From the NCBI GenBank assembly GCA_026770575.1, contig MU657858.1:1-16173 (forward strand): a stretch of 16,173 nt of DNA, given 5' to 3'. Position numbers and translations under genes: made by a program. Within the stretch, counting starts at the first letter, position 1; each line of letters begins with the position of its first letter. Shown in pieces: positions 7,899 to 16,173 of the stretch. The DNA is from Pelagophyceae sp. CCMP2097 (taxonomy: Eukaryota; Sar; Pelagophyceae). The notes under the pieces are model-generated. The model made no database searches and was not told where the DNA came from. It saw nothing but the letters and a program-made list of their open reading frames with translations.

Positions 7899-9081
7899 TT
7901 ATGTATTCCGTTCAAACCAGTCGATTGTTTTTTTAAGCTGATGTCGATAATACCAGTCAATTAAAGTCTTCACATTATGTCACATACGTTTAGCACAAGC
8001 GATTGCTTCCTCGTTCAATTGTGCTTCTGATGTATGGATTTTTCGAATGATGTTAATTAATAGTAAGGTGAGAACCGAACAATTTTGTGAAGACTGCCGT
8101 GATCTTTTGAGATATTTTGCCACTGAGAGCCTCGAACAAAAACTCTCGCGGGTTTTGGACTAGTGACAGTTCAATCATCTCAACAACACGAGGGTTTAAA
8201 ACGACCGTTAATGCCCCGTGCGTCTTATTCGTCTTTTGTTGTTGAATTACCATTTTTTCGCCATCGTAGTTGTTGGTCGTATCCCCATTGTGAGAAGGAT
8301 TGATTTGTAAATTCCCGATGTCGTCCCTAAAAGCATTCTGCATGTATAGACCGACAATGATTGCAGATTTTAACATTTTATCGACATTCAAACCCATATA
8401 GGACTCTTGCTTATTGACCTTTTCCGTATAAAATATCAACATTGTCTCGATATGGCTCAGAGTTATCGGTAAAACGTAATTCGTCTTTTTGGAATAATTA
8501 AATAATTCATTGTCGTAAAAATTTGTTCGAATGGTTTCATGACATTCCATCAGAGCAGAATAGAATGTGATTGATGTAAGTTTATTTTCTCGACAATAAT
8601 TAATCATCACATTAAAAAAAACTTGATATATTTAGAACGTTTTATCGTTTCGAAAATAATCGTCGTTTAATTCAACAACAGAGTTCCTAAAATCAGGGAT
8701 AATAATTTCTCGATAAGGTTTATCAAGCATAATTGTCAAATATGCCCTGACTGTCAATTTATTGGTATAGAATGATGTAACCCAGTCAATAAGATCCTGT
8801 TTCGAAAATGTAGGAATAATTTCTTCAACTAGTTCTTCTTCAACAAGTTCAATTTTTTCAATTTTTCTTTTTTTAATGCGAGTGATGGGCGTGGCATTCT
8901 TCCTGTAATTTTAAGCAATGCTGGTGCAATTTAAGGAATATCCAGTAAATAACCAAGCCCATTATTTATTTGCGTCGATGGTTTCATCAAAGTGTCACAT
9001 GTCAACTTTCCCGATATGAGTCGACTGATTTGCGAGATTATTATTTTTTGTCGCGGAAAATATAGACTTTCGCCCATTCAT
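7899..9081 (-). pseudogene. Tyrosine recombinase / integrase, decayed
   Basis: This protein would integrate and excise the element. The start at 9081 (MNGRKSIF) leads, via frameshifts, to DTLMKPSTQINNGLGYLLDIP and a core-binding domain (about 8640-8870: FSKQDLIDWVTSFYTNKL). The intact segment 8610-8053 (185 codons) contains the first catalytic Arg in AFRDDIGNLQI (about 8303-8340) and the beta-strand block NKTHGALTVVLNPRVVEMI. After a shift near 8050 come LTINIIRKIHT with the second Arg (8036-8066), a box with M-stop-HNVKTL (7964-7984; TGA where MGH is expected) and WYYRHQ with the likely nucleophile Tyr (about 7941-7957). About 390 codons fits PLV/virophage-type YR integrases, which replace the retroviral-type integrase of Polintons. 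The recombinase adjoins the replication gene. Confidence 0.8.
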
Positions 9082-9211
9082 ATTCTACAATATAACTAAT
9101 ATTATTATAATAATTAAATTCTTATATAAGAACCAAACGCGATTCATTTTTATGTATTTTATTAAAAATGATGTTTCATAATATTTAATTATCTTACACA
9201 TCTAAAAATGC
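9082..9211. other. Short intergenic stretch between helicase stop and recombinase start
   Basis: 130 AT-rich bases, both flanking genes on the minus strand. It must hold the recombinase promoter if the two are not one transcript. The 12-bp motif of the other replication genes is absent here. Nothing else recognised. Confidence 0.4.
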
Positions 9212-11676
9212 TCAACCTGCTACAAGTCCCTTTGTATTATCTCTTACAAATCGATACCAGCCATTTACAGTTTTATCCATCAGAAATGTACATCGATGAT
9301 TTTCTGTGTATTCCGTTAATACAATATTCTCGACAAAGTGAGAATTTTAAGCTTCCTTTATATTTTCTGCGCTCCTGATGTTTTTGTCAAATATTTAAAG
9401 TGATACGTTTTTATAATCTCATATTTAAGTTCGTCACTTTGTTTTGTTTTCTTTATACCTCCCGGGAAAATGCCATTTCTTCAATATCGAAGTGGTTATA
9501 TATATATCGTGATTCTATGAAAAATAGAATCTTTATTTTTATTCAAATCTCTGAGTTTGGTAAAGAACTCCATCAGTTGATTTTCCCATAGAGTTTCCAA
9601 ATCATCGTGATACAATTCTGGTTATTTAAAGTTTTTTTTTTAAATAGTATTTTGCGACTTGGATTTTTTTCTATCATCGTCGCCTCGCATTTAAACATCA
9701 GCCTCTCGATGGCTTCTACCTTCCATCTCTAAATATCTTCGACGTTCATGTAACTGAGAATATTATTACATTTTGTCAGCATCGAATTAATTTCATCATC
9801 AAATTCTTTTTCAATTCCAAGTTAACATTTTTTCTGTCTATAATTAACCTTGTCCGAAAGTAGTCGATTGGTCTTCCGTAAAGGAATTTTGCACTCTAAC
9901 CAAATCGACTCTTACAACTCATCATAAATCGGACAATTAATTTTGTCTTTTTTCCATGTCTCAACCGAAGTGAACAATTTTAAATAAAACATATCAATTT
10001 GATTCGAAATCAATGTGCGACATCGATATGAGACTTGTAAAATATCACGAGGCTTTGAATAAGAAGCGACGAATATATATGCTTTGTGAAAATCGTCCAG
10101 ATCATAATTTTTTCCGCACGTTATAATATTGTTTGTTATGACAAAGTCAAGGTTTTTCCAATTCTGATTAACATCTCGTAAATCCTTCTATATATAATCA
10201 TTGACGTCTGCGTGATAATGTTGTCCTTTTTTCCGGTTTCAGTTTCTAACATTTCCCTGAATGCTTTCATGAGTATATGGCTTTTTGATTAGTTTTAAGG
10301 GTAGTAAATAAATATTTTTTCGCATCCTTTAAATCATCAACTATTTTCTTTATCATTCTATGTTGATCAAGGATATAGTTTAACGTTCTCGTAGATTCCC
10401 CCACTTCACGCTCGATAATTACAACATCACTGATTGGACAAAATTTTTTATATAATTTTATAGTTTTAGTTGTCAAAAACGCATCCAGCAATATTATTAT
10501 TTTTTTGATTTTTTTACGAGATTTAGAAACACATTCTAAGTCTCCGCTTTTTTCTTCAAAAATTCCCACTAAGTTTATCAACAACCGTTTCTATTTCATC
10601 AATTATCACAATGTCGTAGGTTTTACTTTTTAGATAATAAATCGAATTTACGACGATTATCATATATTTCTGCTTTTCGAATTTCTTAAGCCTTTTGTCC
10701 GCCGTACTACATGATCCGTAATGATATATTTCCACGCCATCAGACCATCAGATTTTAATCTCGTTAATGTAGTCAAAGCCAGCGCACGGTTTGGTGCTAT
10801 CCAAATAAATGAAAGTGTTGGATTCTTTTGTAAAAACTTAACTGTCTGAGCAGTTTTGCCCGACCCCATGCCCGTGTTTATAAAAACTATTTTCTTCAAA
10901 TTGTCAAAAACCTTTTGACTTCCTCATATCATTAAAATATCATCGGCGGTAATGGTATCGTAATTCAATAAACTTGGGCATTTTAGTTTGAGTTTCGGTA
11001 ATAAAGTCAAATTATACTTTTGATATGATTTATCAATGTCAATCTTATGTTGGATAGTTTCATCAACCTCAGGCATCGGCAACGAATTTGTCTCGAGAAA
11101 AAAAAATTATTAAATGTTTTTTTATGTCACTCTGTTCAACGACTTCCTGCACTCGTTCATCCAATTTACTCTGATTAATTGATTTCATATTTCGATTCGC
11201 AGTGTACACTTTCCAGTCAAATGAATCGTCAATCTCATTCATTTCTTTTACGATTAATTTCACTATCAGTTGCTTATCTTTATTATTTATCAAAAAAATA
11301 AAGATAAAACAATGTGATAACTTGTTTTTTCTGATGTTATTGAACCAGATATAGCCATTTCAGCATTCACAAATTTATTCAAAATAATTTTTTTTCATAT
11401 CTTCTAAAAAGTTACTGTTTGTGCTACCGACTTTATCTATATCAAAATACACCCGCATCGGATATGTCATAAGGACTTCATACAATCCATTGTTTTTATC
11501 GAGAAGTTTTTAGTATACATTTGGTGTCAAGGAAGTCCAAAGTCTCCCACCCTTTCGACTTTGAGAATGAACTATTATCTCATCGAAATTCTTTTTTTTA
11601 TCGGCTCTTTCATTGCCCCGCCGTCAGAATCATCGTTTTTATGCCAAGTATATTTTATGAATTTAACAACCTTCAT
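9212..11676 (-). pseudogene. Primase-helicase (AEP primase fused to SF2-type helicase), decayed
   Basis: This is the replication protein. It opens at 11676 (MKVVKFIKYTWHKNDDSDGG). The archaeo-eukaryotic primase domain shows motif I VYFDIDK (about 11431-11452), motif II SGSITSEKTSYHIVL (about 11305-11350) and motif III FDWKVYTANRNMKSINQSK (11165-11222). Then, across a shift near 11080, comes a linker PMPEVDETI. The helicase begins NTGMGSGKTAQTVKFLQK (Walker A, 10850-10885), IAPNRALALTTL (motif Ia), YDIVIIDEIETVV (Walker B, about 10580-10612), LLDAFLTTKT (10470-10500) and SKPRDILQVSYRCR (motif VI, about 10009-10055), a pattern close to herpesvirus origin-binding-protein-type helicases. The C-terminal tail ends KTVNGWYRFVRDNTKGLVAG before TGA (9212-9214). 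About 820 codons is full length. Many frameshifts and stops break it. Motif TAAACGGGTTAA lies 29 bases upstream. Confidence 0.8.
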
Positions 11677-11705
11677 CAATATAATATAATATATAAATAT
11701 TATGC

Positions 11706-11717
11706 TTAACCCGTTTA
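11706..11717 (-). promoter_or_regulatory. Candidate promoter motif (copy 2, one mismatch)
   Basis: Minus strand reads TAAACGGGTTAA, one base different from the other copies, 29 bases ahead of the primase-helicase ATG (11676) and downstream of the AT-hook gene stop (11745). Between motif and start lies a run of TATA-like sequence. Confidence 0.5.
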
Positions 11718-11744
11718 TTGCCATCATTTTTATGATGCTATTTA

Positions 11745-11887
11745 TTATTTTCTTTTTAGCATATCTCCCGCATTTTTTAACGTGTCGTAATAGTTTTTAT
11801 TTAAAATCTTTTTTTAATTAATTTTGATTCGAGCGAAGTTGCCGGACGCCCACGTTTTCGAACAGGCACAAGGTCGATATTCTCCAT
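11745..11887 (-). pseudogene. Small AT-hook-like basic protein, decayed
   Basis: The frame opens at 11887 with MENIDLVPVRKRGRPATSLE and continues SKLIKK; after a one- or two-base shift in an A-run it reads NKNYYDTLKNAGDMLKRK and stops. R-K-R-G-R-P is the core of the AT-hook, a minor-groove DNA-binding motif, which would suit binding to this AT-rich genome. The reconstructed length is about 47 residues. The gene sits directly upstream of the primase-helicase on the same strand. A KRGRP motif also begins many small viral proteins of unknown role, so DNA binding is inferred and not shown. Confidence 0.45.
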
Positions 11888-11972
11888 AACTAATTTTACA
11901 TATTTTTTTTGCTTAATGTGTTTTAGTTATATTAAAAAGCATTTTGAGGTTGGCAATAAAAATGAAGTGTGA

Positions 11973-11984
11973 TAAACGGGTTTA
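11973..11984 (+). promoter_or_regulatory. Candidate promoter motif TAAACGGGTTTA (copy 3)
   Basis: Plus-strand TAAACGGGTTTAG, 22 bases ahead of the GIY-YIG ATG at 12007. Exact match to copy 1. It is also upstream of the divergent AT-hook gene (86 bases from its ATG, opposite orientation), so it may belong to a shared control region. Confidence 0.5.
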
Positions 11985-12006
11985 GCAATTATTATATCTC
12001 AATAAA

Positions 12007-12669
12007 ATGCCGGTTACTGAGGATGAATTTCGAATTGGTCATATTTATTTGATTACCAATAATAGGACTAAGTCCTTAAAGACATACGTTGGATCAACAG
12101 AATGGACTTTGGAAGAACGATAACAACATCATGTGTATGATTTTAATGTGGATGAGAGATGAGGAAAACACGTATTGTACGTCGTACATCGTCTTAGAAT
12201 ATTATAATTGTAATATTTTAGTTTAGAAACTATCAAATTTAAATCAATTGATGAATTGAAAAAGAGAGAAGAGTTTTGGATGGATAGCCAAACAGATAAC
12301 GTCAATTCGCGCAACGCATATGGAATCAATATTGATAAATACAAGGCAAAAATAGCTATTGCGAATTAAACATACTAGGCCAAAGATCCGGCAAAGATTA
12401 TAACACGTTCTAAGAAATTTTACAAGGATAATGTAGAAAAACAAACTGAGTACTTTTAAGAATATCGAAGGGTAAATAAAGACGTAATTAGTGCTCGTCG
12501 AAAACTGGCATACCAATTAAAGAAACAAGCCGCTGCAACCTCAACAGAATCCCTCCGTGTTCTGCACATTCTAAAATTCAATAAAAATCCCCTGCCCTTT
12601 GTACATAATTTTTTATTATTATTTTTTGTATGTAGTGTAGTTATTGAGATTTTGAATAATTTATTGTAG
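12007..12669 (+). pseudogene. GIY-YIG endonuclease, decayed
   Basis: The frame opens at 12007 (MPVTEDEFRIGHIYLITNN). GHIY is the GIY strand and TYVGST (about 12089-12106) is the YIG strand of the GIY-YIG nuclease fold; the downstream arginine helix reads WTLEER followed by QHHVYDF. The metal-binding Glu lies in ELKKREEFWMD (about 12250-12282), then NVNSRNAYG, as in phage- and virus-type stand-alone enzymes. A basic C-terminal region with repeated K/Y-rich units (KDPAKIITRSKKFYKDNVEKQ) probably binds DNA. The frame is the same from ATG to TAG at 12667, with seven internal stops (12121, 12160, 12205, 12211, 12367, 12376, 12457); a compensating pair of indels near 12195-12225 is likely. The last 37 bases run into the terminal repeat, so the native end is uncertain. 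Such nucleases may act in genome processing or as homing enzymes. Confidence 0.75.
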
Positions 12670-12832
12670 GTTCTGAATAAGTCCGCGCTTATTGAGATAT
12701 TTTGCGATATATATAGGCAAGAAAATTAAGAAAATGTTTAAGTCTCCAAGATATTATCCAAAAAATCCAAGTTTTTAAAAAAGTTGGGGAAATGCACTTT
12801 CTGACTTATTTCTAAGAGGATATACAGAGAAA
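12633..12832. repeat. Right terminal inverted repeat, inner copy
   Basis: Imperfect inverted copy of 1-196 (see left repeat), oriented so that TAGTGTAGTTATTGAG (12633 onward) faces the interior and ATATACAGAGAAA ends at 12832. Unlike the left side, here the sequence continues outward into a second tandem copy. Confidence 0.85.
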
Positions 12833-12949
12833 GTCCAATTCCCCACCTTTTTTTATATATGCCCCTAGCCGCCCGAAATTCCAAAAAGTCGCCATAAGAT
12901 ACATGCCCGTGAATGTGAGAATACATGCCCGAAATTAAAGTTGATTTGA

Positions 12950-13099
12950 AAAAATCCGCGCTTATTGAGATATTTTGCGATATATACGGGCAAGAATAGC
13001 GAGAAAAGTTTTGATCCTAAAAAAAAAACTAAGTTTTAATTTAAAAGGTGGGGAAATGCACTTTCTGACTTATTTCTAAGAGGATATACAAGAGAAAGT
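12950..13099. repeat. Tandem second copy of the terminal repeat
   Basis: TCCGCGCTTATTGAGATATT at 12955 onward repeats 12682 onward, and GGGGAAATGCACTTTCTGAC and TCTAAGAGGATATACA recur near 13042-13090, about 265-273 bases from their first copies. The following spacer is also repeated: TTCCCCAC, TAGCCGCCCGAA and TACATGCCCGAAA appear after both copies (12840-12935 and 13106-13195). The right end therefore consists of at least two units of about 270 bp. The middle of the second unit has diverged. Confidence 0.75.
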
Positions 13100-13154
13100 A
13101 TATTTCCCCACTTTTTCATACCGCCATAGCCGCCCGAAGTCATTTATAGCCGCC

Positions 13155-13330
13155 AGGAAATACATGCCCGAAATGTCGCTGTAAATACATGCCCGAAAAG
13201 TCGCCAAAAAATATCGCCCAAAAGTTGTCCGAAACTTTCTAAAATTTCCCCCTGAAACTTTCTAACAATTCCCCGAAAGTTTTCTATATTTTCATTTTTT
13301 TGATCCGAAACTTTTGAAATTATCTAAGTA
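13155..13330. repeat. Subterminal short direct repeats
   Basis: Two kinds of short repeat follow the tandem copies: AAATACATGCCCGAAA units (13155 and 13174 regions, also 12899 and 12921 regions) and a roughly 22-base unit, GAAACTTTCTAA followed by AATTCCCC, at 13231, 13254 and, degenerate, 13275. No coding potential was seen. Likely end-proximal control or replication sequence of the element, or simple slippage products. Confidence 0.5.
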
Positions 13331-13438
13331 TCTGTCCTCTTTCAGATTCGGGCGGTCGTTTCAAAGTAACGGGGTTACGATTCCTATTCTCGAGGTCAAA
13401 ACCACCTACAAATAGTCACCCAAAACGCACCCCTCATC

Positions 13439-13748
13439 TGGCAGATTGTGGTCTGGTAATTGACTTTTTTTGCGCCGGTGTTTATGTCATTGCCAAATAT
13501 ATCGGGTTTGGTGACCATAACCCCCAAACCCCCAAACCCGACGAACACCCTGCGAACACAAAACGAACTTGGCTCGAACACGACGGGGGGCTGAAAACCC
13601 GCAATAAGACACACAAACCCGCAAAGAGGTTGGCATACAAATAAAAAAATATTTTTGAATTTTCGATGAAAGTGCCGAGGATAGAAATCCATACCCCCGT
13701 CAACAAACCGGCGCAAAAAAAGTCAATTACTAGACCACAATCGCCAAA
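13439..13748. mobile_element. MITE-like element with about 40-bp inverted repeats at the junction
   Basis: Arm TGTGGTCTGGTAATTGACTT (from 13447) continuing through TTTTTTGCGCCGGT is the reverse complement, with a single mismatch over the central 30-odd bases, of 13706-13742; weaker matching extends to about 13439 and 13748. The 225-base interior has no gene and includes AACCCCCAAACCCCCAAACC. The size and layout suit a non-autonomous DNA transposon. I found no target-site duplication at the flanks, so it could also be a long hairpin formed at the insertion junction. It lies just where copia similarity stops. Confidence 0.5.
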
Positions 13749-13756
13749 AGGCATCT

Positions 13757-16173
13757 CGCCGTCGTGCTTATAGCGCAGATACGCGGAAAAGCCGGGCGGT
13801 AGACGCACGTAGTATCGCTTGTGCGCATCGCTCTGAAGAAACGCCTTTGTGACGTCGCGAGTGATTGGGCACCAGGAAAAGAACGCCGATAGCGCAAACA
13901 GCAATAACACGCTCTCGGATAGAGCGCACGGTACGTTGTCGTCTCACGCACGTGCGCTGGCGTCTCGCCGCGCAGGCTGCCGTCGTTTACCCAGCGGCAT
14001 TTAAGATTCCCGCCGCGCTTCACGTCGCACAGCATGTCCGAACGCCGCACGAGAGAGCCCTCTGGCACGTCTTCGCGGCGAACGAGCTTGATCGCTGCGC
14101 GGCCGTCGTCGAATACCGCTGCGCGGTCGAGGCGCTCGGCGTCAATAGCCTGCATCCACGAGCTGAGCAAACCGTTGCGGACCACGGCGAGCAAATTTGC
14201 AGGCCATTTTCCGACGATGGCGGCACCCTCGAGAATTGGCGGCGCGTCGTGCAGCGACGCGACGAGCATGTTGGCATCGTCCGTCGGGTCGAATCGTCCA
14301 GTCGCATCTGTCATGTATTCGCCGACGACGGCACCGACCGTGCATGCCAACGCCAAACAGCCGAGAAAAGGCATGAGCCGCGTCGGTGCGATCTCTTGAA
14401 AGACACCCGCAATGACCGAAGGCGCCGTGAGAGCCCCGACCCACGCACGCGCCGAAGATAAAGTGCCTGGATCGAATCGGCGCGTCGGTTGCCTCGAGCG
14501 CCCGATCGGCACCGGCTCTACGACAGTCTCCGCGGCGGGCTCCGGGACAGATTCCGATTCCAGCGGCAACGATAGCGCCGTCGGCGTCGACGGATTCGAC
14601 ATTTCCGAAGGCAACGTCTCGTCGAACTCCAGCTCGCCGTGCTGCGGCGTGCTCCCCCGCTTTGAAGCGAAGATTCCGTCCTCACTAGAAACGAAGAAAG
14701 AGACAGGCGGGTCGTCCTGCACCGCCGCGATCAAGAGAGTCGCAGCATCGAAAGTGCAGTGCGGAGGCGCGACGACCTTGAAAGACCTGGAGCGCCGGAC
14801 GTGACGGCCAACGAGCACGCGAATTGTGCCGACGCCGCAGTCGTGCGCGGGCGACAGGTACCTTCCGGCGATGCCGCGTGGGACCATGCGGCCGCTCTCG
14901 CGGTGCGAGTTGAACACGACGACAATTGAATAAAACAGAAGCCACCCCGAGACGTCGGGAATGTACCCAAGCGTCCGGCGTTGAGCCGAGGGCTTATCGG
15001 TGGCATGAAGGTTGAGCGCAGCGCAGCACGTGACCGCGATGTCTTCCCACCGGCGCGGCGGCGCCGACGGTGCTGCGAGCTGCGACGCGCGCATTGCCTC
15101 CTGAAGCCAGCGGTGCGCGTTCTCAATTTCGTCGACGTGTGCCTCTGTCGAGCGGCACTCGTGCGCGAGCCCGAGCTGGAGCACCATGGCATCAAATTTA
15201 GAATCGGCGGCTAAAGAAAACTCGCCCGTCGGCGCGTCCGTGACAATCATAAGCGGCGGAGCACCATGCGCATCAAACGTCGCCTTCCAGTGCGCAAACG
15301 CATCAGCAGTGTCGCCCTTCGTAGCGACGCCGTGAACGTAGTGCATGCCGCCGCTCTCGCCTTGCGCCACGCCATGGAGCAGAAACTTTGATCCGTACGC
15401 CGACCGAACGGTAAAGGGGCCTATGAGATCAAACTGCCAGCGCCGCTGCGAAGCGACGGCGACGAGCGTGCGGCTTTGTGTGTGCGTCGGCGCGCGCGTC
15501 GCGTTTGCAAAGCGAGAGACGATGGACTGCGTGGCCTCGGGCGGTGGCTTGACAATACCGTACTCAAGGCACGTCGCGTCGACGATCTTGTCGCTCGCGT
15601 GGCCAACGAGCGCACGGGCGTTGTCGCGCGTCAGCACAAATCCGGCCGCGAACCGCGGAGCCGGGCGGAGGGAAGCAGAGCGCGACGCGGGAGCGGGCGG
15701 CGCCGGGTACGACCGCAGCGCCGAGACGACGGCGACTGCAATGCTTTCGACGCGAGCGACGTCGGCCGCGCGCTGCAGCGTGCCCGACGCATGCGAAGAC
15801 GGTGCAAGCTCGGGTGCATCCTTGATGTAAATCCAGAAGAGTCTGCCACATGGGACGACGGGAACGCAAACGCCGCTGGGCAGACAAATGTAAGGCGTGT
15901 CGTCGAGCATCATGCGGCATCCCTTCTCCAAAAGAAGACCGAACGATAAGACGTCGACGCCGAACGACGGCACGATGTTGACGTCGCTGATACAAATCGT
16001 CTCGCCGCCGAGAAATCGGCCGTAGTACGAGCCCGACGAGACGACGACGTGCGGGTTGACTGCGCCCGCCTTGATGACCGCGGGCTGGACGTCGTCGTTG
16101 CGCGGCGGCGCGAGCTCGTCGTGCGCGTGGCCGGCGCCGTCGCAGAAGACGTGCACTTGAGCCATCGAGTCAA
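13757..16173 (-). pseudogene. Ty1/copia-type pol gene: integrase and start of reverse transcriptase, truncated
   Basis: The long minus-strand frame stays open to the right edge of the window, so its beginning lies outside; residues are numbered from Met at 16165. The integrase core has D246 in WQFDLIGPF, D310 in MIVTDAPTGEF and E348 in VDEIENAHRWL, with spacing matching the DD35E fold. RYLSP and the SRSFKVV block (about 436-465) resemble the copia integrase C-terminal region. After a Ser/Pro/Glu-rich linker, the reverse transcriptase begins at WMQAIDAE (about 670) with GGNLKCRWVNDGS (719-731). A frameshift near 13930 moves the frame; it then reads RDVTKAFLQSD and YYVRLPPGF, the conserved copia palm start. 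Similarity ends after DGEM near 13757, so the rest of the polymerase (the Y-x-D-D box) and RNase H are missing. GC-rich codon use contrasts with the viral block. Confidence 0.85.

Noticed and set aside
9400..9591. Plus-strand frame of 63 codons
   Set aside because: It lies opposite the C-terminal tail of the primase-helicase, whose minus-strand reading is more coherent.
2119..12459. Ciliate-like genetic code (TAA/TAG as Gln) that would rescue the genes
   Set aside because: Several stops are TGA, the fibre paralogue aligns TAA with Phe, and frameshifts are present in nearly every gene, so code reassignment alone would not restore them.
12129..12516. Minus-strand frames of 71 and 90 codons
   Set aside because: Antisense to the GIY-YIG nuclease; hydrophobic, AT-driven composition.
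13396..13716. Minus-strand frame as the continuation of the copia reverse transcriptase
   Set aside because: It shows no Y-x-D-D box or other palm motifs and covers the inverted-repeat structure.
13865..15949. Numerous Arg/Ala-rich frames on both strands in the GC-rich part
   Set aside because: They are shadow frames of the copia pol gene, caused by GC-rich sequence without stops.
1..16173. tRNA, rRNA or CRISPR array
   Set aside because: No cloverleaf-like, rRNA-like or regularly spaced repeat-spacer pattern was noticed by eye on either strand; a tRNAscan run would settle the tRNA question.

Overview
The window holds two kinds of DNA. Bases 1 to about 13,400 are very AT-rich. Bases 13,757-16,173 are GC-rich and carry a Ty1/copia-type pol gene on the minus strand. 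The AT-rich block is bounded by inverted copies of a roughly 200-bp sequence (1-196 and 12,633-12,832) and carries the gene set of a Polinton-like virus (PLV) or virophage-class element. The simplest reading is an old, decayed PLV provirus in the GC-rich genome of a microbial eukaryote (alga or heterotrophic protist) next to or inside a copia retrotransposon. The host cannot be named from the sequence.

Layout of the element: terminal repeat (1-196); D12-class adenine methyltransferase (+, 197-1059); small unknown ORF (-, 1004-1240); class-3-type lipase (-, 1259-1858); a long fibre/adhesin gene with coiled coil and two LamG-like modules (+, 1882 to about 4440); remnant of a capsid protein (+, about 4440-5483); hairpin intergenic (5484-5698); A32/FtsK-HerA packaging ATPase (-, 5699-6491); poorly readable membrane/charged-protein remnants (6492-7420, -); small unknown gene (+, 7430 to about 7690); ExoX-C-like small protein (-, 7688-7872); tyrosine recombinase (-, 7899-9081); primase-helicase (-, 9212-11676); AT-hook small protein (-, 11745-11887); GIY-YIG nuclease (+, 12007 to about 12669); terminal repeat with a second tandem copy (12,633 to about 13,200); short repeats; a roughly 310-bp inverted-repeat structure (13,439-13,748); truncated copia pol.

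Together these genes would give a self-contained virus-like mobile element: integration by a tyrosine recombinase, replication by a primase-helicase (no DNA polymerase gene is visible), packaging by an A32 ATPase, a jelly-roll capsid and a receptor-binding fibre, plus lipase and methyltransferase accessories. Nearly every gene is broken by frameshifts and in-frame stops, so each reconstruction below comes from stitching frames by eye. The copy looks dead.

The most notable new signal is a 12-bp motif, TAAACGGGTTTA, found in the same orientation 7, 22 and 29 bp upstream of the starts of three DNA-metabolism genes (ExoX-like, GIY-YIG, primase-helicase), a candidate class-specific viral promoter element.
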